64,000 nucleotides of DNA from NCBI GenBank assembly GCA_900107185.1, contig FNPA01000013.1, positions 49,012-113,011 on the forward strand, given 5' to 3'. Made by a program: the position numbers and the translations under genes. The notes beneath the pieces were generated by a model. That model had not been told where the DNA came from. It ran no database searches and saw only the letters and a list, made by a program, of their open reading frames with translations. The DNA is from Ruminococcaceae bacterium YAD3003 (GTDB taxonomy: Bacteria > Bacillota > Clostridia > Saccharofermentanales > Saccharofermentanaceae). The stretch's first letter is position 1, and each line of letters starts with the position of its first letter. Of this stretch, positions 7,884 through 16,336 are shown one piece after another.

Positions 7884-8777
7884 ATGGAAAAGAAGGGTTA
7901 TCTTGGCGACATCCTGATAATAATTGCCGGACTGTTCTGGGGCAGCATGGGCATCTTTGTGCGCCACTTAAATGACCTCGGTTTTTCATCCATACAGGTC
8001 GCATGCCTGCGCCTTACAACTGCAGGGATCCTTTTCGCGCTGATACTTCTCATCAAGGACCGCAAAGGCTTTAAGATCGCTTTGCGCGACATCCCGTTAT
8101 TCCTCGCATTGGGTCTTGTGAGCATCCTCTTCTTTACTTGCTGCTACTTCACTGCAATCCGTCTTATGACGATGTCTACGGCAGCGATACTTCTTTATAC
8201 ATCTCCGATCTGGGTCATGATCCTCGCGATCATCTTCCTCAAGGAAAAGTTCACTATACAAAAACTCATCGCGCTCATTCTCGCATTTGCAGGCTGTGTT
8301 CTCGTATCAGGCTTCGGTGGCAAAATAACTGTCATTGGCATTCTTGTCGGCTTGGGTTCCGGCCTGGGATACGGCCTTTACAGCATTTTCGGAACTTTCG
8401 CGCTGAAAAAATATTCGCCTTTCACCGTTACCTGCTACACATTCCTGATCGCTGGCCTGGGCTCCATTTTTGTTGCTAATCCTGTTGATCTGGCATCTAA
8501 GATTTCTGCCGTCGAGAATAAGCCGGCCCTGTTCGGCTTCGTTCTTCTTACAGCCGTCGTCACAGCGGTAATCCCATTCCTTCTATATACTTTGGGCCTT
8601 AACATGACAACCGCCGGCAAAGCCGCAGTGCTCGCAACCGTGGAGCCCGCAGCCGCAACATTATTCGGCTTCTTCGTGATGAAGGAAAAAGTCGGACCTG
8701 TCGCGATCGTTGGAATTGTACTGGTTTTCGCAGCGATAATCGTATTGGGGCTGAAGAAAAAACCAGCTGATCAATAA
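7884..8777 (+). CDS. EamA/DMT-superfamily transporter
   Basis: A 297-residue drug/metabolite transporter with two EamA repeats of five helices each. The first (residues 8-140) contains WGSMGIFVRHL and STAAILLYTSPIWVMILAIIFLKEK. The second (150-290) ends with AGKAAVLATVEPAAATLFGFF and KEKVG. The paired P-W and E-P-A signatures are typical. AAGGAG lies before the ATG and a TATAAT box about 30 bases upstream. The substrate (amino acid or other metabolite) cannot be told. It overlaps the end of the convergent gene by 7 bases. Confidence 0.92.
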   Translation: MEKKGYLGDILIIIAGLFWGSMGIFVRHLNDLGFSSIQVACLRLTTAGILFALILLIKDRKGFKIALRDIPLFLALGLVSILFFTCCYFTAIRLMTMSTAAILLYTSPIWVMILAIIFLKEKFTIQKLIALILAFAGCVLVSGFGGKITVIGILVGLGSGLGYGLYSIFGTFALKKYSPFTVTCYTFLIAGLGSIFVANPVDLASKISAVENKPALFGFVLLTAVVTAVIPFLLYTLGLNMTTAGKAAVLATVEPAAATLFGFFVMKEKVGPVAIVGIVLVFAAIIVLGLKKKPADQ

Positions 8778-9148
8778 CTGGCGAGCTTCATGATGAGCGC
8801 GATAAACGCCCATGTGATAAGTGCTGAGATAACGAGCGTAATGCTGATATAAACGATATTTACAACAGCCCACTTGCTCTTCGGATTCCATACCTTCGCA
8901 ACAATGGATGCCGCAAGGCTCGCAATTATATTCAGGGCACAAAAGCCCAATATCAGAAACGAACCGTTTGTGTTCTTTGCAGTTGTCTTCAGCGTGTCGA
9001 TCAGCCACAGATAAACAGCTATCGGATTCAAAATGAAACTGATAGTAGACATGCCGGTAGCAAGACCGCATAAAACTGATGTAATACCTGTGAGGTCTTC
9101 TCCCGTGACCGGATCTATATTTCTCTTATTCTCTGTATTTTTTGCCAT
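8771..9148 (-). CDS. small hypothetical integral membrane protein
   Basis: A 125-residue protein with three or four hydrophobic segments (about 20-45, 62-88 and 95-122), preceded by a polar N-terminus (NIDPVTGEDLTGI). I do not recognise the family. The layout resembles the small DUF4190-like proteins that have Gly/Ala-rich paired helices, but no diagnostic motif is present. The ribosome site is weak. It converges on the EamA transporter with overlapping ends. Confidence 0.55.
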   Translation of the reverse strand: MAKNTENKRNIDPVTGEDLTGITSVLCGLATGMSTISFILNPIAVYLWLIDTLKTTAKNTNGSFLILGFCALNIIASLAASIVAKVWNPKSKWAVVNIVYISITLVISALITWAFIALIMKLASY

Positions 9149-9196
9149 GTTAATAACTATCCCGCCGGAGCGATTATTTTGCTCCGCGATTACACA

Positions 9197-9991
9197 TTAT
9201 ATCTTCTTTTTGAGAACAGCCAATGCACAATAGTGCAAAATATCGAACTGTTCGGGCGCGATTTCTGCTAACAATGCCCTATGTTCCTTATCCCATTTCT
9301 CGAGTTCTTCAGGTGAGAGCGACGCGCCGATACCCCTGCTCGCAAAGATTCTGCCGTGCCATGAATCCCTTGTAAAAGGCACATTAACATCGTAGATCTC
9401 CTGGTCTTCCAGTTCGAACAGATCGAAAGCACATTCAGGAATCCAGATAGGTCTTCTCGTCTCTCGACCGCCTGACCATGTGGGATTGTATTTGAGGATC
9501 ATTTTCTCGCTCGCAGCGGCGATTTTATCTTCTTCCGGGAGCCATGCCATGAAGAGGATCACGATCCTTCCGTCAGGTTTTAAGATCTTGTAGAGTTCAG
9601 GCATTACTTTCTCGTGGTCAAAATACCAGAAGCACTGGCACGCTGTGACAACATCAAAAGCACCTTCAGGGAAATCGAGCTTCTCGGTCGATACTGCCCT
9701 GAAATCGATATCCATATTTCCTTCTGATGCCAGGATCTTCGCCTGTTCGATCTGTTCAGGCGAGATATCCGTGCCTGTCCACTTCGCTCCGAACTTATAC
9801 ATGTTGCGGGGCAAAACGCCTGTGCCCGTACCGAGATCCAAAACCTTCTGGCCGTCAACGCACAGACCTCTGTCTGCTACTTTCTGGTAGAAGATATCAG
9901 GATAAATATCCCTGAATTTTGCATACTCTCTGGATGTTCTTCCCCAGTCGAATGCTTTTCCTGAATCGATCCTGTTGTCTTTGATTTCCAT
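9197..9991 (-). CDS. class I SAM-dependent methyltransferase
   Basis: A 264-residue Rossmann-fold methyltransferase. Motif I is VLDLGTGTGVLP (about residues 52-63), the acidic end of strand 2 is TGTDIS, and FDVVTACQCFWYFDHE marks motif IV. An insertion and a C-terminal substrate lobe follow. It is of the UbiE/BioC-like Methyltransf_11 group and the acceptor is unknown. GGGAGG lies 6-7 bases before the ATG. It begins 13 bases after the stop of the LysR regulator on the same strand, so the two may form an operon. Confidence 0.88.
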   Translation of the reverse strand: MEIKDNRIDSGKAFDWGRTSREYAKFRDIYPDIFYQKVADRGLCVDGQKVLDLGTGTGVLPRNMYKFGAKWTGTDISPEQIEQAKILASEGNMDIDFRAVSTEKLDFPEGAFDVVTACQCFWYFDHEKVMPELYKILKPDGRIVILFMAWLPEEDKIAAASEKMILKYNPTWSGGRETRRPIWIPECAFDLFELEDQEIYDVNVPFTRDSWHGRIFASRGIGASLSPEELEKWDKEHRALLAEIAPEQFDILHYCALAVLKKKI

Positions 9992-10004
9992 ATCTATTCC
10001 TCCC

Positions 10005-10883
10005 TTATTTTCCTGACGATACTATTTCCGTAAATCCTTCTATCGCCTTACTTAATCTCTTATCCTTGTGAACTATTATCTGCGAATATATATCAAAATT
10101 GCTACCCTTCCACTTAATTTTCTTAAGTGTTTTATTTGCGACCTCATTTTCTGCGGTCATGTCCGGAATAAATGCGATACCCAGGCCGTTAGATGCGAAC
10201 TGTTTTAAGATCTCCTTGCTGCTCGTCTCCAGAACGATATCGGAAGTTATGCCTGATTTTGTAAGATCGCTTATGAGCATCTGTCTGAAACTGCAATTCT
10301 GCGAAGTTACAAGGAGCGGCACATTTTCCAGATCCTTTTCCGCTATCGTTTTCCTGCTCATGGGATGGGAGGGCGATGCATAAAAACCCAGCTTCTCGCT
10401 CTGCTTATAGAGCATCGTGAGATTTTCATCAATTAGCAGAGGATTTAAAGTATACGCCAGATCGATCTCGCCCGTCTTAAGGAGCGGTGTTATCTGTTCG
10501 TGCGTTACAAACTGCATCTTAATGTCGACCTTCGGATAACGGTTCTTAAACTCCATCAGGATCTTCGGAAGCCTGTTATAGCAGAGCGACTCTGACACGC
10601 CGAGTTTCAGGATACCGGACGGCTCCTGTGAGTCCGGTACTTCCATATGGATCTCGCGCTCTAACTGGAGCAGTTTTTCTGCATATACCAGGAGTTTTTC
10701 ACCTTCGGGTGTTAAGATGATTGTTTTGCCCAAACGCTCGAAAACAAGACAGCCCAATTCATCCTCCAGGAGCTTTATCTGCGTAGTGACCGTAGACTGC
10801 GCATACCCGAGTTCGTTTGCCGCAGAAGTAAAATTCTTCGTCTGTGCAATCTTCAAAAATGTCTCAAGCTGTGTGATCGTCAT
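10005..10883 (-). CDS. LysR-family transcriptional regulator
   Basis: A 292-residue LysR-type regulator. The winged helix-turn-helix covers residues 1-60 (MTITQLETFLKIAQTKNFTS and AQSTVTTQIKLLEDELG), and the periplasmic-binding-protein-like effector domain covers about 90-285 (GILKLGVSESL, GEIDLAYTLNP, GLGIAFIPDM). It is divergent from the DinB-like gene, with 112 bp between starts. That spacer has an ATCGATT/ATTCGATT-rich stretch where LysR proteins usually bind. The likely targets are the DinB-like gene and the downstream methyltransferase. The effector is unknown. Confidence 0.93.
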   Translation of the reverse strand: MTITQLETFLKIAQTKNFTSAANELGYAQSTVTTQIKLLEDELGCLVFERLGKTIILTPEGEKLLVYAEKLLQLEREIHMEVPDSQEPSGILKLGVSESLCYNRLPKILMEFKNRYPKVDIKMQFVTHEQITPLLKTGEIDLAYTLNPLLIDENLTMLYKQSEKLGFYASPSHPMSRKTIAEKDLENVPLLVTSQNCSFRQMLISDLTKSGITSDIVLETSSKEILKQFASNGLGIAFIPDMTAENEVANKTLKKIKWKGSNFDIYSQIIVHKDKRLSKAIEGFTEIVSSGK

Positions 10884-10995
10884 TTGCGTATATCAATTTT
10901 ATCGATTGTTTTATTCGATTATTTCAATTTTACTGATAGTTCTGATGGTGCTATTGTACATTCAAAGACAAACACATTCAAGGAGGATAAAGACC

Positions 10996-11532
10996 ATGAA
11001 CGAATTATGTAAGGTCATAAGAGACGTAGTACAACCAAACTTTTTGAATATCAGAACCGCCATCAGGGCTTACGACAGAGATGCAATCATCTGCGGTGCT
11101 CCATGCTGGAGATGGGCATATCACGCACTTCACTCTGCAGATAAGTGGTTCATCAATCCTTTCGAGTATGAAGAGCCTTCTTTCCACGAAGAAGGAATGG
11201 ATAATCCTGATAATCCCTGTTCCGTTGTTTTGTCTGATGAACAGCTCCTGGAATATCTCGATAAGATCGAAGAGAAAACATATTCTTATCTTGATTCACT
11301 GACAGATGACATGCTCTATGAGAAGCCCGCAAACTGCATCTACACAAGACTGGAACTCGTATTAAGACAATTCCGTCATATCTCTTTCCACACGGGAATG
11401 ATAAATGGCCAGACAGCGCTTAGCACAGGTGAGTTCCCCATGTGGGTATCACAGGCTGACCAGTATATAGATGACGGTATTCTGTTCGGAAGATACAGAA
11501 AAGGCCAGATCACGGCAGAAAATAAGAAGTAA
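10996..11532 (+). CDS. DinB-superfamily protein
   Basis: A 178-residue four-helix-bundle protein. The pattern WRWAYHALHSADKWF, LLEYLDKIEEKTYSYLDSL and LRQFRHISFHTGMING is typical of the DinB/YfiT metal-binding family, with His residues at the bundle positions. Members are often thiol-dependent transferases or hydrolases; the activity here is unknown. AGGAGG lies 9 bases before the ATG at 10996. The open frame extends upstream to 10717 through the antisense of lysR and that part is not coding. Divergent from lysR. Confidence 0.85.
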   Translation: MNELCKVIRDVVQPNFLNIRTAIRAYDRDAIICGAPCWRWAYHALHSADKWFINPFEYEEPSFHEEGMDNPDNPCSVVLSDEQLLEYLDKIEEKTYSYLDSLTDDMLYEKPANCIYTRLELVLRQFRHISFHTGMINGQTALSTGEFPMWVSQADQYIDDGILFGRYRKGQITAENKK

Positions 11533-11544
11533 TACTTTCGAGAT

Positions 11545-11586
11545 GCAAAATAGATGCCCCATTATTTGTGGCATCTTTTATTTTGC
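11545..11586. terminator. bidirectional terminator between convergent genes
   Basis: GCAAAATAGATGCC (11545-11558) pairs with GGCATCTTTTATTTTGC (11570-11586), apart from a 3-base bulge, with T-rich flanks on both strands. It serves the DinB-like gene (+) and the GGDEF gene (-). Confidence 0.75.
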
Positions 11587-11603
11587 AAATTTCTCTGTAG
11601 AGA

Positions 11604-13010
11604 TTATCTCTTGAGTTCAGGGTGCTCAGCGTAGAACTGCGCTTTGTCCTTATACATGCGCTCATCGGCAACATGCATTGCCTTGCGGATCTCTGCTGAA
11701 TCGTCAGTCCAATACCAGCCGGTTGCAAAACATGCGTAGCCGAATTTGAGATCACTGGACTTAACCTTTTGGCAGAATTCTTCGAGCTCTTCATCGTTCG
11801 TATCGGGAATGATGATCATGAACTCGTCACCGCCTGCACGGTAAACATCACATCTTCTGAATACATCTCTTAAGATCTCAGCCGCACGCTTGAGGAGCTG
11901 GTCGCCGGCGAAGTGGCCCTGTTCATCGTTGATGCGCTTGAGACCGTTGATATCAGCAAATACGATACCGAGATTACGGATATTATCTTCTCCTGATACG
12001 ATGCGGTTAACGCGCTCGTTCATCTCGTTACGGTTCATTACACCTGTGAGCATATCAACTGAACCCATGATGCGGAGCTGTCTCAAGAGCTGGAAGTTAG
12101 CTACGGAAGATGAGACGAAATACATTGTGAGCTGCATGATCTCCTTGATCTCGTTAGCTTTCTCAACATCGAAATTCGTGGCCCACATGTAACCTAAAAG
12201 CTCTAACTCATATCTGATCGGGAAGAGAATGAGACTGGTTACGCCGTGCTCAATAAGAGACTCGCTCCACTTCTTGTTCTTCTGCTTGATATATTCCATA
12301 TCAGTTTCATTTTTGATGATGAGGCAGTTAGTGCCTGCGAGAGTATCTTCCCAGGATTCAACGAGATCATAGAAATCGTTATCGCCCTTTAAAACATGTG
12401 CAACACTCGCTTCAACTCTGGGATCGTCACGGTCTTCAGCGAGAACAGAGCACTTCCTCTCGTGCTGGTTCATGAGAATGAATGTGCAGGCATGCGCGCC
12501 GCAGATGCCACGGATATCCTTGATTACTTCCTTCATCTTCTCCTTGTAATCGCCGGCACCATTAAGCTTGATACATGTATTGAGAACTGTAGAAGTTGTC
12601 TCCTGCGACAGGTTCGACATCTTGGCAGAATCTGCAGCAGCCGTAACTACCTGGGTATAAGTGCAGTAATAAATGTTTCCTTCATTTGCGAGAGGGAGCA
12701 GATAGAGATCAAACCAGAAATCAAATCTGTCCGGATGAACATAGGTGTGAACAGGTGTTTTCTCAACAGCGGCACGATAACATACCGTTTCAAAATTGAG
12801 GTCTGTCGGGAAATAATTCTGATAGCGGCTGCCGGGAACAAACTTATTGCTCATCAGCTGGGGGCCGTCGTAAGCTAATTCAATTGACTTAACATACGCT
12901 TCATTACCGCAGACAATACAGATATCGCCGTAATGACCGTCTTCTTTCATCTCTACAGATATAACACAGGTAACTGCGTCAATGTTGTCAACAAAAGCCT
13001 GCCAATCCAT
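11604..13010 (-). CDS. diguanylate cyclase with N-terminal sensor domains
   Basis: A 468-residue protein. A PAS-like region covers about residues 1-120, a GAF-like region about 140-300, and a GGDEF domain 310-465 with intact YRAGGDEFMIII, so c-di-GMP synthesis is likely. Substrate residues FADINGLKRIND are present. An RRCD sequence sits four residues before GGDEF rather than the canonical five, so feedback inhibition is uncertain. An AGGAGAG ribosome site favours the ATG at 13010. No membrane segment, so it senses a cytoplasmic signal. It lies 73 bases downstream of the ACT-domain gene on the same strand. Confidence 0.9.
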   Translation of the reverse strand: MDWQAFVDNIDAVTCVISVEMKEDGHYGDICIVCGNEAYVKSIELAYDGPQLMSNKFVPGSRYQNYFPTDLNFETVCYRAAVEKTPVHTYVHPDRFDFWFDLYLLPLANEGNIYYCTYTQVVTAAADSAKMSNLSQETTSTVLNTCIKLNGAGDYKEKMKEVIKDIRGICGAHACTFILMNQHERKCSVLAEDRDDPRVEASVAHVLKGDNDFYDLVESWEDTLAGTNCLIIKNETDMEYIKQKNKKWSESLIEHGVTSLILFPIRYELELLGYMWATNFDVEKANEIKEIMQLTMYFVSSSVANFQLLRQLRIMGSVDMLTGVMNRNEMNERVNRIVSGEDNIRNLGIVFADINGLKRINDEQGHFAGDQLLKRAAEILRDVFRRCDVYRAGGDEFMIIIPDTNDEELEEFCQKVKSSDLKFGYACFATGWYWTDDSAEIRKAMHVADERMYKDKAQFYAEHPELKR

Positions 13011-13082
13011 AGTTTCTCTCCTCATTAATATAGAATGCCAAAATACTTATGCCCTAAAACACCTTTTGCATTTTCTCACTTT

Positions 13083-13448
13083 TTACCGATATGTGTAACC
13101 GTTTTCAGATAAAACCGTAAGAGCTTTCATGTAATTTTCTTCTTTAACGAAGATGTAATCCGTGTTGTATGTAGACACGGCAAAAATTCCGATTTTATTG
13201 TCGGCTAAGATTCCTGATATCTTCGACAGGATTCCTATAAGCGAGAAGTCCAATACACCTTCGATCCGGAAGCCTCTCCACCCGTCATCGCGTTCAATGG
13301 TATCAGCCGGAGTATCTTCTGTTTTGCATACGAGCGAGATCTCTTCATCAGTCTTGCCGATGAAGTAGAAATCTTTGCTAAGATCGATCTCTGCCGTGGA
13401 AGGCACTTTGCAAACTGTAAGATTATTTTCTAATGTCTTTAACTGCAT
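13083..13448 (-). CDS. ACT-domain protein (tandem ACT-like fold)
   Basis: A 121-residue protein with two ACT-like halves. The first carries EIDLSKDFYFIGKTDEEISLVC and the second GVLDFSLIGILSKISGILADNKIGIFAVSTYNTDYIFVKEENY, the typical ligand-binding turn of ACT_7-type proteins that bind amino acids. It has no catalytic domain, so a small-molecule sensor role is likely. GAGAGG lies 8 bases before the ATG. It follows the GNAT gene by 40 bases on the same strand, possibly the tail of the tetR operon. Confidence 0.85.
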   Translation of the reverse strand: MQLKTLENNLTVCKVPSTAEIDLSKDFYFIGKTDEEISLVCKTEDTPADTIERDDGWRGFRIEGVLDFSLIGILSKISGILADNKIGIFAVSTYNTDYIFVKEENYMKALTVLSENGYTYR

Positions 13449-13488
13449 TTTTGGATCCTCTCAATCACTAAAATGTATATTGATGGCT

Positions 13489-13956
13489 TTAACCTTTTTC
13501 GTAGAAAACTATATCCATTCTGTCGTTAATGTGTTCAACCTGACCTGTTTGATGGTATCCCATCTTCTCATAAAGATAGCAGTTGCCCTTCTCCTGAAGA
13601 ATTGTATCAAGGCTCCAGTTCTCTTCTCCGTAGATTTCCTCTACTGCCCTGATCGCCTGCTGGGCAAAGCCTTTGCCCCTGTATTCAGCCATTATCCACA
13701 GCGGTGATATTCTCTTCCTGCTGCCGTCTTTTTTATCGATAACGCGGATAACACCTACCTTCTCACCTTCTGCTTCTATGAAATAATAGAATGATCCGGG
13801 CATCTCGAATCTGGCGATGATGTTATCTATGGGTTCAGCTCCGGGACTTAAGTCGTAATCCTGATATCTGTTCAGCAATTCGGAGAACGCATCATGCTGC
13901 ATTCTCCAAACTGTTTCCAAGTCTTCTCTGGTTACCTTAACTAACGTTATCCCCAT
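13489..13956 (-). CDS. GNAT-family N-acetyltransferase
   Basis: A 155-residue acetyltransferase. The acetyl-CoA pyrophosphate loop region is ISPLWIMAEYRGKGFAQQAI (motif A, R/QxxGxG/A), and LDTILQEKGNCYLYEKMGYHQTG provides motif B. The ATG at 13956 overlaps the stop of the flavodoxin-like gene by one base (TAATG), indicating coupling, and AAGG sits 8-9 bases upstream. A GTG 15 bases further upstream is rejected. Substrate unknown. Confidence 0.88.
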   Translation of the reverse strand: MGITLVKVTREDLETVWRMQHDAFSELLNRYQDYDLSPGAEPIDNIIARFEMPGSFYYFIEAEGEKVGVIRVIDKKDGSRKRISPLWIMAEYRGKGFAQQAIRAVEEIYGEENWSLDTILQEKGNCYLYEKMGYHQTGQVEHINDRMDIVFYEKG

Positions 13957-14678
13957 TAAGCCGCCTTCCACGGTCTGACACTGCCGAGCCAGCCGTTTGC
14001 TTTCCAGTATTTGAAATCAGTATACTCCGGATTTTCTTTTCCGAGACCTGTCTGCATCGAACGGACCATATAAAACTTAACCTTTGTAATGAGATTGGTG
14101 CCTGCCTTTTTACTGTAGTCGATGGCTGCGAACTTCTTTGCCATCCTTGCTATTCCGTTTGTCATTGAGCGGCGCTTCTTCTCGCTCAGCCTGTCCCAGA
14201 CAACATCGCCCATGAGCTTGAATTTACAGATCTTAATGTAGCTGATGCCCCACCATGAGAGGCTGTCCTTTATATCTTTTGCAGTCGAACCTTCGCCGGC
14301 ACCGAGTGCCTGTGTGATGATGACCGCGCGCTTACCGAACATCTCTTTCGCAGGGCGGTGAGGCATCCATCTGTAACCGAAGTGGTCGAGCAATGCCTTC
14401 ATTGCACCTGTGGGATGCATGACATAAGAAGGTGATGTGAATACGAGGAGATCAGCCTCGAGTAAAGCCTTCTCGATCTTCTGGATGCACGCAGCATCTT
14501 TGCAGAGTTTCTCGCCCTTGCCAAAGCATGTGATGCAGCCGACACAGTATCCCGGGCCGTCTTTGGGCAGATAGAATTCCGTGATCTCAGCCTTGTCCTT
14601 AAAGGGCTCTAAGAACATCTCTTTTAGTTTATATGTGATTCCGTGTTTCTCGGTTCCGTTAACAACCGTGATCTTCAT
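13956..14678 (-). CDS. NAD(P)H-dependent FMN reductase / flavodoxin-like oxidoreductase
   Basis: A 240-residue flavodoxin-fold protein. The N-terminal strand and FMN phosphate loop are ITVVNGTEKHGITYKL. A Cys cluster CVGCITCFGKG...CKDAAC follows, and FTSPSYVMHPTGAMKALLDHFGYRWMPHRP is the flavin loop typical of WrbA/iron-sulfur flavoprotein relatives. The four Cys could bind a cluster or be redox-active. It starts directly after the tetR stop (14679) in the same operon, so TetR probably governs a xenobiotic or quinone detoxification unit. The physiological substrate is unknown. Confidence 0.88.
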   Translation of the reverse strand: MKITVVNGTEKHGITYKLKEMFLEPFKDKAEITEFYLPKDGPGYCVGCITCFGKGEKLCKDAACIQKIEKALLEADLLVFTSPSYVMHPTGAMKALLDHFGYRWMPHRPAKEMFGKRAVIITQALGAGEGSTAKDIKDSLSWWGISYIKICKFKLMGDVVWDRLSEKKRRSMTNGIARMAKKFAAIDYSKKAGTNLITKVKFYMVRSMQTGLGKENPEYTDFKYWKANGWLGSVRPWKAA

Positions 14679-15296
14679 TTATTTGTTCCTCCCGTAAAGT
14701 CTGTCAAACTGTGTGATGTGCTCATCCAAAAGCTTCAGCATTTCAGGTTCCCTCTCAGGTTCCCTGTCGCAGATAGTGAGCATGAAATAGATCGGCGAAT
14801 AGAAGTGCAGTGTCATGACACGGACGTTATCTGTTTTGAGCACTCCTGCCGTCACCATGAATCCGAAGAGCATCCCCTGATATGAGAGAGGGTCGTCGAC
14901 GTAGAGCTTTGAGTATACTTTTGCCAGTTCCTGGTTTTGGAACTGCTCGAGTGTCAGCATCTTCCTGAATTTTCTGTTGTAGTCGTCATGGAGGTAATAG
15001 AGGAAGAATTCTCTTCCGAGTTTCAGGAGCTGGTCCTCCGGCAGTGTCTTATAAATTCCCGCATCAGCCGCCGCATCTGTTCCGTTGATCTGCATGGCCT
15101 TCGCCTGCTCTGCAAATCTTCTGTTCATCTCATCGATGATGGCCTCGAAAATCGCTTTCTTGCTCTTATAGTGCTTATAAAGTGACGGTGCCTTAATACC
15201 GACCCGGTCAGCTATATCACCAACGAAAACATTGGCATATCCCTTCTCGGAAAACAGTGTAAGCGCTTCGTCTAATATTTTTTCTTTGGTAGTCAT
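14679..15296 (-). CDS. TetR/AcrR-family repressor
   Basis: A 205-residue TetR regulator. The helix-turn-helix is at about residues 8-52 (ILDEALTLFSEKGYANVFVG and GIKAPSLYKHYKSKKAIFEA), with an all-helical ligand domain after it. The ATG at 15296, with GAGGTG 6 bases upstream, is preferred over a GTG at 15305. Its promoter carries two near-identical palindromes, one exactly inside the -35/-10 spacer, so strong autorepression of the tetR-reductase-GNAT operon is expected. The inducer is unknown. Confidence 0.93.
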   Translation of the reverse strand: MTTKEKILDEALTLFSEKGYANVFVGDIADRVGIKAPSLYKHYKSKKAIFEAIIDEMNRRFAEQAKAMQINGTDAAADAGIYKTLPEDQLLKLGREFFLYYLHDDYNRKFRKMLTLEQFQNQELAKVYSKLYVDDPLSYQGMLFGFMVTAGVLKTDNVRVMTLHFYSPIYFMLTICDREPEREPEMLKLLDEHITQFDRLYGRNK

Positions 15297-15315
15297 TTGG
15301 CTCACCTCAACTTTT

Positions 15316-15364
15316 GGCTAATTCAAATTAGCCATACTATAGCTAATTCTAATTAGCCTGTCAA
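15316..15364 (-). promoter_or_regulatory. tetR promoter with two overlapping operators
   Basis: Minus strand TTGACA (15359-15364), a 17-base spacer, and TATAGT (15336-15341). The spacer holds palindrome GCTAATTAGAATTAGC (15342-15357). A second copy, GGCTAATTTGAATTAGCC, lies at 15316-15333 over the start point. Both share GCTAATT-NN-AATTAGC. Confidence 0.88.
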
Positions 15365-15380
15365 GGGGCTTTTGTTTCTC

Positions 15381-15744
15381 TCCGTTGTATTCGTTTTTTA
15401 CCGATTAGCCAATTGCGAATACATTTTTGATGGAAAACGTATTCCTTTTTTCTCATTTCGAAAGTTTGGAATATAAATCCGGCTGAAAAAATATTCTCGT
15501 TTTGCAAATAAAGAGTTTTCGAATACAAAAAATACAAAATCCGTATTCGCAATTTGTATTTTAAGGAATTACGATTACGTTTGATCGGAAAAATGTATTC
15601 TAAATCTTGAATAATACAAAATGAGAATACGAATTTTCGAGAAAATGTATTCGCATTTTCAAAATACCTAAAACGCGAATACTCATAAGAATAAAATCGT
15701 ATTCAAAAATGCCAAATCTCCCAATTGCGAACACACTTTCGCGC
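15381..15744. repeat. non-coding array of inverted GTATTC/GAATAC motifs on a 52-bp grid
   Basis: Seven 52-bp units without any insertion or deletion. GTATTC falls at 15387 + 52k (k = 0-6): exact in six, ATATTC at 15491. GAATAC falls at 15417 + 52k: exact at 15417, 15521, 15625 and 15677; one mismatch at 15469 (GAATAT), 15573 (GATTAC) and 15729 (GAACAC). Spacing thus alternates 30 and 22 bp. The sequence between motifs is AT-rich and strongly diverged. Some pairs extend to 7-8 bp inverted repeats, for example GTATTCGC/GCGAATAC in the sixth unit. The array fills the gap between the tetR promoter and the stop of the next gene. No open frame or promoter was recognised inside. Confidence 0.9.
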
Positions 15745-15748
15745 GTTA

Positions 15749-16258
15749 TTACAATTCATCTCTTCTTATAACGGATACGTGCGTGATCTCATTTGCTTCG
15801 TCAGGATATTCCTTCTCGAAATGCATTCCGATTGATTCAGCCGTCTTATACGAACCTACGTTGGTGTATTTGCAATACGAATAGAGTGCGGGATAGTCTG
15901 TGTTCTCAAATGCCCAGTTGCGCACAGCGAGAGCAGCCTCTTTGGCATAACCCTTATGCTGCTGGTCCCTGCGGATGTGGTAACCGATCTCAGGGAGCAT
16001 CTCGCCTTCGATATTTTGCAGAGTAAGGCCGCAGTCGCCAATCATCTCGCCTGTCTCTTTAAGACACACTGCCCAGAGGCCGAAGCCATTATCTCTGTAT
16101 CGGTTCATATTGCGCTCGATCCAGCTCCTGACTCTCTCTTCGTCAAAAGAATAGGGGTAGTGCTGCATGATCTCAGAATCACCCAAAACCTTATTGAGCG
16201 CGTCAAAATCATCCATATTCATCTCGCGAAGAAACAGTCTGTCGGTTTCAATGATCAT
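15749..16258 (-). CDS. RimJ/RimL-type GNAT acetyltransferase
   Basis: A 169-residue acetyltransferase of the RimJ/RimL group (Acetyltransf_3). It opens with IIETDRLFLREMNMDDFDAL, has the acetyl-CoA site PEIGYHIRRDQQHKGYAKEAA, and ends YKTAESIGMHFEKEY. GAGGAGG lies 7 bases before the ATG at 16258; an upstream ATG at 16300 lacks a site. These enzymes acetylate protein N-termini or small amines; the target is unknown. Its stop sits 5 bases from the 52-bp array. Confidence 0.9.
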   Translation of the reverse strand: MIIETDRLFLREMNMDDFDALNKVLGDSEIMQHYPYSFDEERVRSWIERNMNRYRDNGFGLWAVCLKETGEMIGDCGLTLQNIEGEMLPEIGYHIRRDQQHKGYAKEAALAVRNWAFENTDYPALYSYCKYTNVGSYKTAESIGMHFEKEYPDEANEITHVSVIRRDEL

Positions 16259-16336
16259 AATATCCTCCTCATGTGTGGGTAACGGAATGGAACATGACAC
16301 TCAATTGTTTTACTCATAGAGAAGAATGACAACTCG

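Noticed and set aside
10717..10995. N-terminal extension of the DinB-like protein
   Set aside because: It runs through the antisense of lysR and the divergent promoter; a strong ribosome site precedes the ATG at 10996.
15381..15744. CRISPR array
   Set aside because: No conserved 24-37 bp repeat; only 6-bp motifs in alternating orientation are kept, and no cas gene is near.
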